This document shows positions 48,489-58,661 of a stretch of DNA of 64,000 bases, in pieces. The position numbers and the translations under genes were made by a program. The notes under the pieces were generated by a model, which searched no databases, was not told the origin of the DNA, and saw only the letters and a program-made list of their open reading frames with translations. This DNA is from Altererythrobacter lutimaris (GTDB taxonomy: Bacteria > Pseudomonadota > Alphaproteobacteria > Sphingomonadales > Sphingomonadaceae): positions 682,001 through 746,000 of the forward strand of contig NZ_JABWTA010000001.1 in NCBI RefSeq assembly GCF_013371495.1. The letters run 5' to 3'. The first letter of the stretch is position 1. Each line of letters begins with the position of its first letter.

Positions 48489-49465
48489 CACATGTGATGA
48501 GTTATGATGCCACACCTTCAGCCTCCTTGGGCCAGCTAGAGGCGATCTTGCGTCAGGAATTGGCGCAAGGGGATGTGGCTTTGGCCGGTGTCGCGCCGGT
48601 ACTCACTCATTTGCTCGCCGGAACCGGACAATCGCTGGTCAGCGATGCCATCGTAGCGAAGATTCGCGGTATGCTGAGCGATGTGGCCGAGCAGGTCCTG
48701 CGCGCGCAGCAATCGGTATTAGACGGCGAAATTGCGCTCGATCCTGAGCTGGTCGATGGATTGAGTCAGCGATTTGTTTCTTCGACCGTTATCCTGAGCC
48801 ATGTCTACGCGCTCGCCGTCGAGGCGCATTTTGCAAACGGATTGGAAGAAAACGCAGGCATTGATCCTGTACTTTCCCCGCTCCTGCAGGAGCTCATCGC
48901 ATCCGATCAAGATGAGACCGCCGAGCTTGCGATGGCAACGATGGCCTCACAAGCGCGCTTCATGCAGTTTCAGCGGCGGATGAACCTGCCCCTGGCAGAG
49001 CTGCCCAGCGAGCTTTTTCATCAGGTACTCTCCATTTGGCGGCGCTTCAGCCGCGAGATCCCGCCTGAGGTCCTCAGTGAAGCAGAACGAGCCTTGCGTG
49101 ATGCTCATGACGAGGCCGCGGGCCGCCTGGGACTGCTCAATCGCCTCGTCATCGCGATGAAAGGGGGAGTGCATGCGGCGCTCTCTCTGGATCATGCCGG
49201 TGTTTCCCTGTTTGCAAGCTCCATTGCCAGCGTCACACGCCAGCCAAGAGAACTTGCGGTCCTCGCTTGCCATGATGGCCAAGTGGCGAGACTGGCTCTG
49301 ACACTGCGCGGCGCGGGGGTTAAGCCCGCAGAGGTTGCTCGCCAGATTGCTCTCATACACCCTGAAATGGCATTGCCCGCCGGATTCGACGCGATTGGCG
49401 CGCGTCAGGCGCTCAGCATGCTGAGTGGTGCGCGCGGAACACCACAAGCAGCACGGAAGGCCTGA
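48485..49465 (+). CDS. all-helical protein of unknown family
   Basis: A 326-residue protein, predicted almost entirely helical, without signal peptide or membrane segment. It has many Leu/Ala/Glu heptad-like stretches and a C-terminal Ala/Gly-rich end (SMLSGARGTPQAARKA). It reminds me of the alphaproteobacterial DUF2336-type proteins, but I cannot confirm that. A second possible start is 48497. It lies 12 nt after the nucleotidyltransferase-like gene and overlaps the kinase-like gene by TGATG, so it is probably cotranscribed and may partner the kinase-like protein. Confidence 0.65.
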   Translation: MAHVMSYDATPSASLGQLEAILRQELAQGDVALAGVAPVLTHLLAGTGQSLVSDAIVAKIRGMLSDVAEQVLRAQQSVLDGEIALDPELVDGLSQRFVSSTVILSHVYALAVEAHFANGLEENAGIDPVLSPLLQELIASDQDETAELAMATMASQARFMQFQRRMNLPLAELPSELFHQVLSIWRRFSREIPPEVLSEAERALRDAHDEAAGRLGLLNRLVIAMKGGVHAALSLDHAGVSLFASSIASVTRQPRELAVLACHDGQVARLALTLRGAGVKPAEVARQIALIHPEMALPAGFDAIGARQALSMLSGARGTPQAARKA

Positions 49466-50856
49466 TGGCGACCAATGATGCCTTGCTTGCCGCCCGCGGG
49501 CTAACGGATGCTGAAGGGCTTCTTCTTTCCGCCGAAGGACCGCTGGCTGACCTCCAGAGGCGTTGCGGCGGACACATACCCGGCCTGATCGCCATTCCGG
49601 AACTGCTCGACCTTGTGAAACAGGCGGGCACGATGGGCTTGAGCATCGCGCGTGAATTCACAGCATTCGATGGTGATGAGCGTGTGTCCGGCTTCATTCG
49701 GATTAGACCGCAAACTGACGGTGCGGACACGTCCGACAGCTATGAAGTGTTGATTGAGAACTGGAAGCGAGAATCCTTCGAGATTGAAGATGCCGAACAG
49801 GCGGAATTGGGCGACGCGGTCGATCGTGCTGCTGCCGAATTTCTCGCCAGGCTCGACGCACAGCAATGCATTCGCGCATTCTCCTCCACGGGAGAGGATT
49901 TAGTCGGATTGGATGCCGCAATCCGCGCACAGCCGGGCCAGAATTGGACAGACTACATCGAACTGCAAGGTGTCGCTCACCGGCAGCCTCTCCATTGGCG
50001 TTTGCTCGATGGCGTTGAATGTGTCGTGCCCGGCTCGGAGCGCAAATGGAAGGTGCGCCTGTTGCCCATCGGCTCGGCAAATCTGAACCCGACGGGCTTT
50101 GAGCTGCTGCTGGTAGCCGAGCAACCGCGCGAACCGGCAAAAACTCCCGGATCGTCCGATGAACGGTCACAACCCAGTATCATTGGCAGCGCTCTCACAC
50201 CAGCTTTGCGCGAACCGATCACGCGGATCATTGGCAATGCCGAGACAATCCGCGGCAAGCTCGCGGGGCCTGTGCGCGAGGAATACAGCGAGTACGCTGG
50301 CGATATTGCCGCAGCCGGCCAGCACTTGATGAGCTTGCTCGATGATCTGGCAGATATGGAGGCCGTTGAAGCTGACGACTTCGCGGTTGATCTGCAGAAA
50401 GTCGATCTTACCGAGGTCGCAAAGCGGGCGGTTGCGATGCTGAGCCAACGGGCTCAAGAGAAGAATATCGCGATCGCTGGCCCTCCAGAAACAGCCGAAA
50501 AGCACGCTTTGGCCGATCTGCGTCGGGTCCTTCAAATCGTGATAAATCTGGTCGGCAACGCGATTGCCTATTCGCCAGAAGGCAGTTCGATCACCCTTGA
50601 GATTGCACGAGACAAGCAAGCGCGCGTTTGCATAAGTGTTGCAGATCAAGGACCGGGTTTGGACGCAGACAAGCAGGACCGCATCTTCAACAAATTTGAA
50701 CGGCTAGGTCGTGATGATGAAAGCGGCTCTGGCTTAGGCCTCTACATCTCGCGCAAACTCGCGCACGCGATGGAAGGCGAGCTGATGGTGGAAAGCGCAG
50801 AAGGCGAGGGCGCCAAGTTCACGCTGGCGCTGCAACCAGCGGGACAACCAAGCTAA
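49465..50856 (+). CDS. histidine kinase-like protein with intact ATPase domain but no phosphoacceptor histidine
   Basis: A 463-residue soluble protein. Two PAS-like regions occupy about residues 1-230. A HisKA-like helical hairpin follows (TPALREPITRIIGNAE, residues 245-260), aligned with the usual SHELRTPLNAIIGFSE; the His is replaced by P246. The HATPase_c domain is complete: N-box with N365 (NLVGNAIAYSPEG), G1 box (VADQGPGLD), F box (IFNKFERLG) and G2 box (GSGLGLYIS). It likely binds ATP but cannot autophosphorylate at the normal place. GGAAGG precedes the ATG, which overlaps the previous stop by 1 nt. It converges with a small membrane gene (4-nt overlap). Confidence 0.8.
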   Translation: MATNDALLAARGLTDAEGLLLSAEGPLADLQRRCGGHIPGLIAIPELLDLVKQAGTMGLSIAREFTAFDGDERVSGFIRIRPQTDGADTSDSYEVLIENWKRESFEIEDAEQAELGDAVDRAAAEFLARLDAQQCIRAFSSTGEDLVGLDAAIRAQPGQNWTDYIELQGVAHRQPLHWRLLDGVECVVPGSERKWKVRLLPIGSANLNPTGFELLLVAEQPREPAKTPGSSDERSQPSIIGSALTPALREPITRIIGNAETIRGKLAGPVREEYSEYAGDIAAAGQHLMSLLDDLADMEAVEADDFAVDLQKVDLTEVAKRAVAMLSQRAQEKNIAIAGPPETAEKHALADLRRVLQIVINLVGNAIAYSPEGSSITLEIARDKQARVCISVADQGPGLDADKQDRIFNKFERLGRDDESGSGLGLYISRKLAHAMEGELMVESAEGEGAKFTLALQPAGQPS

Positions 50857-51059
50857 GACTTGCGAAAACCGAGCCATATCAGAATGCCGCCGATCGCAAA
50901 GGCGATCATCCCGCGAAGGGCCCATTGGGTCTCGCCCAGCATAAAGCTGTTGGCTGGCCATTGGACGATCCCGAAACCCTGCAGGGTCCAAAGCCCTCCC
51001 GACAAGCACAGCGCGAGGCCAAGCGCTTGCAGCAGCAAACGCATGGCTCGCCAGAACAT
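50853..51059 (-). CDS. small membrane protein of unknown function
   Basis: A 68-residue protein with two helices (LLLQALGLALCLSGGLWTL and WALRGMIAFAIGGILIWLGF) joined by a loop (GIVQWPANSFMLGE). No family is recognised. Its start lies 3 nt after the gltA stop on the same strand, so it is probably cotranscribed with gltX and gltA. The 3' end overlaps the kinase-like gene of the other strand. Confidence 0.7.
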   Translation of the reverse strand: MFWRAMRLLLQALGLALCLSGGLWTLQGFGIVQWPANSFMLGETQWALRGMIAFAIGGILIWLGFRKS

Positions 51060-51062
51060 TGC

Positions 51063-52355
51063 TTAGCGCTCGCTGACCGGAACGTAGTCGCGCGCAGTCG
51101 GGCCTGTGTAAAGCTGGCGCGGACGACCGATAACCTGACCTGGATCAGAGATCATCTCGTTCCATTGCGCGACCCATCCCACAGTCCGAGCCAAGGCGAA
51201 TAATGCTGTAAACATGGTTGTCGGGAAGCCAACCGAGCTCAGAATGATGCCGGAATAGAAGTCCACATTAGGGAAGAGCTTCTTCTCTTTGAAGTAGTCG
51301 TCGTTCAGCGCGATTTCTTCGAGTTTTAGCGCGACTTCGAAGACCGGATCTGTCGTTTCAAGCGCTTCGAACACTTCGCGCAAAGTCTTTTGCATCACAG
51401 TCGCGCGCGGGTCATAATTCTTGTAAACCCGGTGACCGAAGCCCATCAGGCGGAACGGATCGTTCTTGTCCTTCGCACGCTCGATATAGTGCGGAATACG
51501 GTCAGGCGTGCCGATCTCCTGCAGCATGTTGAGCGCTGCTTCGTTGGCTCCGCCGTGTGCAGGACCCCACAGGCAGGCAATGCCAGCAGCGATGCAGGCA
51601 AACGGGTTCGCGCCGGAAGAACCTGCCAAGCGGACGGTCGATGTCGACGCGTTCTGCTCATGGTCAGCGTGCAGAATGAAAATGCGATCCATCGCTTTTT
51701 CGATCGCCGGATGGATCTCGTACTCTTCAGCTGGAACGCCAAAGGTCATCCGCAGGAAATTGCCGGTGTAGCTGAGATCGTTCTTCGGCTGCATGAAAGG
51801 CTGGCCGACAGCATATTTGTAAGCCATCGCAGCAATCGTTGGCATCTTCGCGATAAGACGATGCGAGCTGATCTTGCGGTGCTCGGGATCAGAAATGTCG
51901 GTGCTGTCGTGGTAGAACGCAGACAGTGCGCCAACCACACCACACATGATTGCCATCGGGTGCGCATCGCGGCGGAAGCCCTGATAGAACTGGCGAAGCT
52001 GATCGTGCAGCATAGTGTGCCGCGTAATCGTGTAAGTGAAGTCGTCCAGCTCAGCCTGATTCGGCAGCTCGCCATTGAGGAGCAGGTACGACACTTCCAT
52101 GAATGAGGAATGCTCAGCAAGCTGGCCAATTGGATAGCCACGGTGAAGCAAGATGCCTTCATTGCCGTCGATATAAGTCAGCGCGCTCTCACAGCTCGCG
52201 GTTGACTTATATCCCGGATCGAATGTGAAGGCTCCGGTTTGACCGTAGAGCTTGCGAATGTCGACTACATCGGGACCGGTGCTGCCTTCCAGCACAGGAA
52301 ATTCGTAGCTTTGACCCCCGAGTTCAAGCTTGGCATGCTTGTCCGACAACTTCAT
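51063..52355 (-). CDS. gltA: citrate synthase
   Basis: A 430-residue type II citrate synthase, first step of the TCA cycle. Catalytic and binding elements are [24 protein letters not shown] (His), GPAHGGANE (His), and [15 protein letters not shown] (His and Arg region). The length fits hexameric, NADH-sensitive bacterial enzymes. It starts 26 nt downstream of gltX on the same strand, with AAGAGGAGAATGA as the ribosome site. Confidence 0.97.
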   Translation of the reverse strand: MKLSDKHAKLELGGQSYEFPVLEGSTGPDVVDIRKLYGQTGAFTFDPGYKSTASCESALTYIDGNEGILLHRGYPIGQLAEHSSFMEVSYLLLNGELPNQAELDDFTYTITRHTMLHDQLRQFYQGFRRDAHPMAIMCGVVGALSAFYHDSTDISDPEHRKISSHRLIAKMPTIAAMAYKYAVGQPFMQPKNDLSYTGNFLRMTFGVPAEEYEIHPAIEKAMDRIFILHADHEQNASTSTVRLAGSSGANPFACIAAGIACLWGPAHGGANEAALNMLQEIGTPDRIPHYIERAKDKNDPFRLMGFGHRVYKNYDPRATVMQKTLREVFEALETTDPVFEVALKLEEIALNDDYFKEKKLFPNVDFYSGIILSSVGFPTTMFTALFALARTVGWVAQWNEMISDPGQVIGRPRQLYTGPTARDYVPVSER

Positions 52356-52381
52356 TCTCCTCTTCTGCGTCTCGCGTTGGT

Positions 52382-53815
52382 TTAACTCGCCGCGCCCGTC
52401 TGCGCGTCGATCCGTGCGAGCGACTCATCCCGTCCCAAAAGGACCAGAACATCGAAAATACCGGGCGAAGTGGTCGTCCCGGTAAGAGCTGCACGCAATG
52501 GCTGCGCGAGCTTGCCGAGGCCCAGATCCAGTTCCTCGGCGAGTGCTTTGGTAGTGGCTTCGAGTGACTCGATTGTCCAGTGATTTTCTTGCTTAAGACG
52601 TTGCGCCAAAGTGCTTAAACGAATCCGAGCCTCATCATCGAGCAATTTTGCCGCTTTTTCAGTCATCTCAAGCGGTCTCTTCGCAAATAGGAAGGCACTG
52701 CCTTCAGCCAGTTCATCAAGGTTCTTCGCGCGTGTCTTTAGGACCGGCATCGCCTGCGCGAGCAAATCCGTATCGATGTCTCCTGACATGCGCGCTGCAA
52801 CCAGTCCTGCCAGTGCGGCATCGTCCGCTTCGCGAATGTAGTGCCCGTTCAGGTTTTCCAGCTTCTTTATGTCAAAGCGTGATGGTGACTTGCCAACACC
52901 ACTTAAGTCGAACAGCTCTATCGCTTCCTCGCAGGTGATCTCCTCGCGATCGCCATGACCCCAACCAAGGCGAAGTAAGTAATTGAACAGAGCTTCTGAA
53001 AGGATGCCGAACTCATCACGATATGCTTCTACACCCAACGCGCCGTGGCGCTTGGAGAGTTTGGCTCCATCCGCTCCGTGGATGAGCGGGATATGCGCGT
53101 AAACAGGCTCGGCCCAATCGCCTTCGATCTGCTGCATCGCGTGGTAGATCGGAAGCTGGCGAAACGCGTTATTCAAGTGATCATCGCCGCGGATCACATG
53201 CGTCACGCCCATATCATGGTCATCGACTACGACAGCCAACATGTAGGTCGGCGTGCCGTCAGCACGAAGAATGATGTAATCATCGATCTCTGCATTGGCG
53301 ACGCGGACCTCGCCCTGGACCGCGTCAGTGATCCGGGTCTCACCCGATTGCGGAGTTTTAATCCGGACCGTGAAAGTTACTCCTTCAGGCGCGTCAGAAG
53401 GGTCGCGATCACGCCACCGCCCATCATAACGCATAGGCAATTTGTTGGCGCGTTGCTCAGCCCGCATCGCTTCAAGTTCTTCAGGCGTCGCAAAGCACTT
53501 ATAGGCATGCCCAGCCTCAAGCAGCTTGTGAGCGACTTCGGCATGTCTATCGGCACGTTCTGATTGAAAAACAGGATCTTCGTCGTAGTCCAAGCCAAGC
53601 CAGGACAGTCCGTCTAGAATTGCATCAATGGCGTCCTGGGTTGAGCGCTTGCGATCTGTGTCTTCGATCCTGAGCAGGGCCTTGCCGCCGTGGTGGCGCG
53701 CAAAAAGCCAGTTGAAAAGCGCAGTTCGCGCGCCGCCAATGTGCAGGTAACCTGTCGGTGAAGGAGCAAAGCGGGTCACCACACCCGTGTCAGCAGCACC
53801 GCCTTGGCTTGCCAT
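52382..53815 (-). CDS. gltX: glutamyl-tRNA synthetase
   Basis: A 477-residue class I synthetase. The HIGH-type motif is H25-I-G-G ([16 protein letters not shown]) and the KMSKS-type motif is KLSKRHG. The start at 53815 (MASQGGA) lies upstream of the motif by the usual distance. Upstream ATGs in the same frame would overlap comEC on the other strand. The two genes are divergent with a 30-base gap. A discriminating form would be needed if this genome also uses the Gln-tRNA amidation route, which I cannot test here. Confidence 0.94.
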   Translation of the reverse strand: MASQGGAADTGVVTRFAPSPTGYLHIGGARTALFNWLFARHHGGKALLRIEDTDRKRSTQDAIDAILDGLSWLGLDYDEDPVFQSERADRHAEVAHKLLEAGHAYKCFATPEELEAMRAEQRANKLPMRYDGRWRDRDPSDAPEGVTFTVRIKTPQSGETRITDAVQGEVRVANAEIDDYIILRADGTPTYMLAVVVDDHDMGVTHVIRGDDHLNNAFRQLPIYHAMQQIEGDWAEPVYAHIPLIHGADGAKLSKRHGALGVEAYRDEFGILSEALFNYLLRLGWGHGDREEITCEEAIELFDLSGVGKSPSRFDIKKLENLNGHYIREADDAALAGLVAARMSGDIDTDLLAQAMPVLKTRAKNLDELAEGSAFLFAKRPLEMTEKAAKLLDDEARIRLSTLAQRLKQENHWTIESLEATTKALAEELDLGLGKLAQPLRAALTGTTTSPGIFDVLVLLGRDESLARIDAQTGAAS

Positions 53816-53845
53816 AATGAAGTCTTTCCTATCCAAGGCGCTCAT

Positions 53846-56029
53846 ATGGAAAGCCCATCGGCGCCAGTCATTTTGCCTGCGAACGAAACCGCTGCCTCTT
53901 CGGGTCATGTTGCGGTGCAGCGCAAATGGCGCAAGGCGGCTCAATTGTCCAGCATTGCTGACAGTCTAGAGACATTCCTGAGTTCGTCGGGGTTTGACCG
54001 CGCACCATGGCTGGTTGTTGCCTTTGGTTGTGGGATCGTCGCCTGGTTCGTGTTTGGGATGCCTTGGCAATGGCTGGCAACGATCGGGTTCGGGTTCCTG
54101 ACTGCGATTGCAGGGTTCGCTTCACTCAGCGCGAAAGGCAGATGGAGTAATGTCGCAAGGGCGTTGATCGGTCTGGGGGTCGCCTTTGCACTTGGCACAT
54201 GCGTCATCTGGCTACGCTCTGAAACGGTTGGCGCAGAACCCATCGAGCGCCCGGTCGTGGAGCGGATCGAAGGCTATGTCCTCGTTAGAGAAGACCAGCC
54301 TGCGCGCGATCGCGTTCGGTTGACATTGGCCATTCGCGATGCGGAGCGCGGGGAGGCCCGCAAGGTCCGCGTTAACGTGCCGATCGATCGCATCGGCGCG
54401 GAGATGGCAGAAGGATCCGTCTTACGAATGCGAGTGCGCCTAATGCCGCCTGCATCGCCGATGCTGCCCGGTTCGTACGATTTTGCTCGCGCTGCTTGGT
54501 TCAAGGGGCTTGCGGCCACGGGCAGTCTGATCGGCGAGGTCGCAGTAGTTGAGAGCTCGGCTCGGTCAACTGGCCTAGCCGAAGTACAGCGCTCCCTTTC
54601 CGGTCATGTGCGCGGTGAGCTTGACGGGTCTGCGGGGGCAATTGCGGCGGCTTTTGCCAGCGGCGATCGGGGCGGGATAAGCGAAGCGGACGACGATGCG
54701 ATGCGCGATGCTGGCCTCACGCACTTGCTGTCCATCAGTGGTCTACATGTGAGCGCGGTCATTGCAGCGGGATATCTTCTCGCATTGAAGTTGCTGGCAT
54801 TTTGGCCGGCTCTGGCATTGCGAGTGCGTCTGCCGGTGTTGGCTGCGGGGGTGGGGGCGCTGGCTGGTATCGGCTACACTCTGCTCACAGGGTCCGAAGT
54901 GCCGACGGTGCGGAGCTGCATCGCGGCGCTGTTGGTACTGGGCGCGCTCGCCATGGGGCGGGAAGCATTATCGCTGCGAATGGTTGCGGTGGCTGCTTTC
55001 GCCGTCCTGCTTATGTGGCCTGAAGCCATTGTGGGTCCGAGCTTTCAGATGAGCTTTGCCGCAGTGATTGCCATCGTGGCGCTACACAACACGGAGATCG
55101 TGAAACGCTTTCTGGCGCCGCGCGAAGAGAGTTGGCTGGCCCGCAATAGCCGCAGAACCGTGATGCTCCTTGTGACTGGATTTGTGATTGAGCTCGCTTT
55201 GATGCCCATCGTTCTGTTTCACTTCCATCGTGCCGGAGTCTACGGCGCCCTGGCCAATGTGATCGCGATACCGCTAGTGACCTTTGTGTCAATGCCATTG
55301 ATCGCGATTGCACTGGTGCTCGATCTGGCTGGCCTAGGCGCTGCTGCATGGTGGCTTGTGGGCGGATCGCTAGACCTGCTGATCTGGATCGCGCATTTCA
55401 CCGCCGAGCAACCCGGCGCGGTGAAGCTGATGCCGCAGATGAGCGCTTTGAACTACGCTCTGTTCCTTGCAGGAAGTTTCTGGCTGGCGTTCTGGCAAGG
55501 ACGACGACGGCTTGCTGGTTTTATACCAATCGGAGTTGGCACCATTATGTTGCTCGCCACTCCGGTCCCGGACGTTCTCATTTCCAATGATGGCCGTCAT
55601 GTCGGGATTAAAGCGCAGGATGGGCAATTGCTGAGTTTAAGAGATAGCCGCTCCGATTATGCAAAGGACAATCTGCTCGAACTCGCCAGTGTGACCGCTG
55701 AACCAACCCCGCTTGCCGAGTGGCCTGAGGCCCAATGCAGCCGCGACTTCTGCGCGTTGCAATTGGAGCGGGGAGGGCGCGAGTGGAACCTGCTTATGGC
55801 GCGAAGCCGCGAACGAATCGAAGAACGGGCGCTTGCCGCTGCCTGTGCCGAAGCGGATATCGTTGTCGCTGACCGCTTTCTTCCACGAAGTTGCAAGCCG
55901 CGCTGGCTAAAGGCGGATGGTCGGACTCTGCGAGAAACAGGAGGGCTTGCCATTGTGCTCGAGGACGAGAGCGTAGATACGGTCGCATCACGCCAGGGGG
56001 AGCATGGTTGGTGGAAGCGCGACCGCTAA
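53846..56029 (+). CDS. comEC: ComEC/Rec2-type competence-related membrane protein without metallo-beta-lactamase domain
   Basis: A 727-residue polytopic protein. An N-terminal DUF4131-type region with membrane segments is followed by the competence domain ([20 protein letters not shown] and [14 protein letters not shown]). The last ~160 residues show no zinc motif HxHxDH, so the nuclease-like beta-lactamase domain of full ComEC is missing or worn away, as in many alphaproteobacterial members. Role: a putative DNA uptake channel, but competence has not been shown for this organism. Divergent from gltX; converges with a small ORF after lexA. Confidence 0.85.
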   Translation: MESPSAPVILPANETAASSGHVAVQRKWRKAAQLSSIADSLETFLSSSGFDRAPWLVVAFGCGIVAWFVFGMPWQWLATIGFGFLTAIAGFASLSAKGRWSNVARALIGLGVAFALGTCVIWLRSETVGAEPIERPVVERIEGYVLVREDQPARDRVRLTLAIRDAERGEARKVRVNVPIDRIGAEMAEGSVLRMRVRLMPPASPMLPGSYDFARAAWFKGLAATGSLIGEVAVVESSARSTGLAEVQRSLSGHVRGELDGSAGAIAAAFASGDRGGISEADDDAMRDAGLTHLLSISGLHVSAVIAAGYLLALKLLAFWPALALRVRLPVLAAGVGALAGIGYTLLTGSEVPTVRSCIAALLVLGALAMGREALSLRMVAVAAFAVLLMWPEAIVGPSFQMSFAAVIAIVALHNTEIVKRFLAPREESWLARNSRRTVMLLVTGFVIELALMPIVLFHFHRAGVYGALANVIAIPLVTFVSMPLIAIALVLDLAGLGAAAWWLVGGSLDLLIWIAHFTAEQPGAVKLMPQMSALNYALFLAGSFWLAFWQGRRRLAGFIPIGVGTIMLLATPVPDVLISNDGRHVGIKAQDGQLLSLRDSRSDYAKDNLLELASVTAEPTPLAEWPEAQCSRDFCALQLERGGREWNLLMARSRERIEERALAAACAEADIVVADRFLPRSCKPRWLKADGRTLRETGGLAIVLEDESVDTVASRQGEHGWWKRDR

Positions 56030-56033
56030 GCGT

Positions 56034-56165
56034 TCATGCCTTGGCAGACGAATTTTTGTTCTTACCCTTATCCTTTTTGTCCTTCTTGTCCTTCTTCCCG
56101 CTCTCTTCGCCTGAGGGTGCTGTATTTGTGTTCGAGCCTAGATTCAGCCCAAGTCCTAAATTCAT
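56034..56165 (-). CDS. 43-residue lysine-rich small protein downstream of lexA
   Basis: A 44-codon frame, ATG at 56165 to TGA at 56034-56036. AAGGA lies 10 nt before the ATG. The sequence begins MNLGLGLNLGSNTN and then has the charged repeat KKDKKDKKDKGKNK. It starts 22 bases after the lexA stop on the same strand and ends 4 bases before the comEC stop on the other strand. It could be a genuine small protein or chance coding; the lysine-rich repeat may simply be a low-complexity tract. Function unknown. Confidence 0.5.
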   Translation of the reverse strand: MNLGLGLNLGSNTNTAPSGEESGKKDKKDKKDKGKNKNSSAKA

Positions 56166-56187
56166 CTAGTTTATTCCTTGTTTGAAA

Positions 56188-56877
56188 TCAGTGATAACGC
56201 CGCAGAAGCCCTGCGAGTTTGCCTTGCACTTCGACTTCGTGCTCGTCGTAGACCTGTGGATCATAGGCGCCATTGGCCGGGTCAAGCCGCACACGGCCAT
56301 TCTCGCGGCGCAGATATTTGAGCGTGGCTTCTTCATTGCGCACAAGAGCAACCACAATATCCCCATCGCGTGCAGTGTTGGCGCGGCGCACCAAAGCGAA
56401 GTCACCGTCAAAGATACCGGCTTCGATCATGGAATCGCCCGAGACCTCCAGCGCGTAATGTTCGCCTGAGCCGAGCAAGGCCGCAGGAACCGGAAGCGAG
56501 CTCTGGCCTTCCAGCGCTTCGATCGGCGCACCTGCAGCTATCCGGCCATGGAGCGGGATCTCGATGACATCGTTCGCTGGAGATGGAGCGGCCGCAGCAG
56601 GCGGGCTCGTGACCTTGCTTACAACATCGTTGGCCGGAGCCACACGGCCAGCTGGCGTGGAATCGGTAGGCTGCTTGATCACTTCCAATGCGCGGGCCCG
56701 ATTGGGCAAACGCCGAATGAAGCCGCGCTCTTCGAGAGCGGAAATCAACCGGTGAACGCCGGATTTGCTCTTCAAATCGAGCGCTTCCTTCATTTCCTCA
56801 AAACTCGGCGAAATTCCTGTCTCTTCCAGGCGCTGCTGGATAAACTGTATCAACTCGTGCTGCTTTGCCGTCAGCAT
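56188..56877 (-). CDS. lexA: LexA repressor, SOS regulator
   Basis: A 229-residue LexA. The N-terminal winged helix is [33 protein letters not shown], split here to its parts: recognition region [19 protein letters not shown] Pro/Ala-rich linker (about 70-105) contains a repeated PANDV. The cleavage site is A115-G116 (IAAGAP). The catalytic dyad is S149 (SGDSM) and K187 (TLKYL). The start at 56877 follows AGGGAGA. It is probably autoregulated through the SOS box 73 bases upstream. Confidence 0.95.
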   Translation of the reverse strand: MLTAKQHELIQFIQQRLEETGISPSFEEMKEALDLKSKSGVHRLISALEERGFIRRLPNRARALEVIKQPTDSTPAGRVAPANDVVSKVTSPPAAAAPSPANDVIEIPLHGRIAAGAPIEALEGQSSLPVPAALLGSGEHYALEVSGDSMIEAGIFDGDFALVRRANTARDGDIVVALVRNEEATLKYLRRENGRVRLDPANGAYDPQVYDEHEVEVQGKLAGLLRRYH

Positions 56878-56949
56878 GGCGAAAATCTCCCTTGTCGCCT
56901 CAGTCGAAAGCCAAGCCTGATGACCTAGCCAACCGCGCACCGATAAGGT

Positions 56950-56964
56950 GAACGAATGTGGAAC
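56950..56964 (-). promoter_or_regulatory. SOS box (LexA operator), GTTC-N7-GTTC
   Basis: On the minus strand the sequence is GTTCCACATTCGTTC, exactly the alphaproteobacterial LexA operator form GTTC-N7-GTTC. It lies 72-87 bases upstream of the lexA start and 25 bases after moeA. It fits autorepression of lexA. The gap also contains TTAACCAT on the minus strand (56980-56987). Confidence 0.8.
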
Positions 56965-56988
56965 AAGTAGGAAACGAAAATGGTTAAG

Positions 56989-58182
56989 TCAAGCGATAGC
57001 GCCATTTTCGAGGGGATAGACCGGAACGAGCGTTCCAACTTTCACCGCTTCTGCACGGGCAGGCCGATCAATCAGGCATTGTGCCTTGGCCAGATTCGCA
57101 AGCGCTGACGAGTCTTGTAGGCGCAGCGGCGTAACGCCGGTCTCGTCCCACATGGCGCGGAGGAACTCGCGCCTGCCGCCACCCGCTTCGATATCCTGCG
57201 CTGCGGGCAGGAGCAGTCGGCGGGGCAGGGGGTGTGCCGCTCCCATGGCTTTACGCACCAACGGCAACAGGAATAGAAATGCGGTGACGAAGCTCGATAC
57301 CGGATTGCCCGGCAGGCCGAGGATGACCTGCTTGCCGCGCGTCGCCAAGATCAGCGGTTTTCCCGGCTTGATCGCGACTTTCCAGAAGCCGAGTATCGCG
57401 CCCCACTCTTCAAGCGCGGGCTTGATCAAATCATGATCGCCGACGGATGCTCCACCGGAGGTGACGAGGATATCTGAGCTCTCCGCTTCTGCGAGCGCAT
57501 TTGTGAGGGGCACGCGTTCGTCGGGCACAGGTCCTATGCGCATCACTTCGCACCCCAATGTCAGAAGCATGGCTTCCAGCAACCGACCATTACTGGCCGG
57601 GATCTGGTCAGGTCCACAGTCCGAGGGATCAGCCGCAAGCTCATCTCCGTTGTCCATGACAGCAATCCGAGGCGCTTTGCGAACCTCGAGCGTGCCATGC
57701 CCGGCACTGCTCGCAAGCGCGATCTGAGCAGGACCAATCCGTGTGCCCGAAGGCAGGACAACTGAGCCTTCGCCAAAGTCCATCCCGCGCCTGCGTACAT
57801 GCTGCCCTTCACGCGGCGCATCCGAGGTGAGTTTGACCGCTTCTCCAACGAGCTCTGCATTCTCCTGAATTAGGATACGGTCAGAACCTTCGGGGAGCGC
57901 GGCGCCTGTCGAAATGCGCACTGCCTGCCCATCGGCGATAGAACCGGAATACGGCGTACCAGCACGACTTTCGCCCACCATCGTCCATGGCCCTTCGCCT
58001 GGCCCAATTGCATAGCCATCCATTGCAGAGAGATCGCGAGCAGGCTGCGTCCGCCTCGCCTGAAGATCGCTTGCCAAATAGCGGCCTTGGGCAGCGTCCA
58101 GCGAGACCGTCTCAATAGGCATCAATTGAGCAAGCCCAAGCAGGCGCTGCTGTGCTTCCTCAAGTTCGAGCATCGGGCCCAT
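56989..58182 (-). CDS. moeA: molybdopterin molybdotransferase
   Basis: A 397-residue MoeA that inserts molybdate into adenylylated molybdopterin. Motifs are DLSAMDGYAI, ISTGAALPEGSD, and the MoCF-like domain VTSGGASVGDHDL with GKPLILA and GLPGNPVSS. The start overlaps the moaC stop by 1 nt (TAATG). Next to lexA on the same strand. Confidence 0.95.
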   Translation of the reverse strand: MGPMLELEEAQQRLLGLAQLMPIETVSLDAAQGRYLASDLQARRTQPARDLSAMDGYAIGPGEGPWTMVGESRAGTPYSGSIADGQAVRISTGAALPEGSDRILIQENAELVGEAVKLTSDAPREGQHVRRRGMDFGEGSVVLPSGTRIGPAQIALASSAGHGTLEVRKAPRIAVMDNGDELAADPSDCGPDQIPASNGRLLEAMLLTLGCEVMRIGPVPDERVPLTNALAEAESSDILVTSGGASVGDHDLIKPALEEWGAILGFWKVAIKPGKPLILATRGKQVILGLPGNPVSSFVTAFLFLLPLVRKAMGAAHPLPRRLLLPAAQDIEAGGGRREFLRAMWDETGVTPLRLQDSSALANLAKAQCLIDRPARAEAVKVGTLVPVYPLENGAIA

Positions 58183-58661
58183 TAGACGCTATCCGCCTTC
58201 CAATGCCCGGATTTGCCTCCTTGCTTCTCAAGCAAACGCACGTCGCTTATTACCATGCCCTTATCGAGCGCCTTGGCCATGTCGTAGACGGTAAGCAGCG
58301 CTGTGCTCGCTGCAACCAACGCCTCCATCTCCACACCGGTTTTGCCAGTGAGTGAAGCGGTTGCATTGACCCGTACGCCGCTCTCTTCAAACGCGAGATC
58401 GACATTTACCGCATCGAGGCCAAGCGGATGGCAAAGCGGGATCAGCTCATGCGTGCGCTTGGCTGCCATGATCCCTGCAATGCGCGCCGTACCAAGGACA
58501 TCGCCTTTGGGCGTGTCGCCTGCCTTGATCGCTTCAAGCGCTTCCGCGCTCATGGTGATAAGTCCGCCTGCAACCGCCTTGCGCGGCGTTTCCGCTTTGG
58601 CGCCAACATCGACCATGCGCGCGTCGCCTTCAGCATCAATATGTGTGAGATTCTTGCTCAT
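58182..58661 (-). CDS. moaC: cyclic pyranopterin monophosphate synthase
   Basis: A 159-residue MoaC that makes cPMP, the first molybdopterin intermediate. Marks are [24 protein letters not shown], and the C-terminal [15 protein letters not shown]. The start at 58661 (MSKNLTHID) is preferred over an upstream extension. A 40-codon ORF ends at its ATG (ATGA overlap), which may couple or leader-control its translation. Confidence 0.95.
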   Translation of the reverse strand: MSKNLTHIDAEGDARMVDVGAKAETPRKAVAGGLITMSAEALEAIKAGDTPKGDVLGTARIAGIMAAKRTHELIPLCHPLGLDAVNVDLAFEESGVRVNATASLTGKTGVEMEALVAASTALLTVYDMAKALDKGMVISDVRLLEKQGGKSGHWKADSV

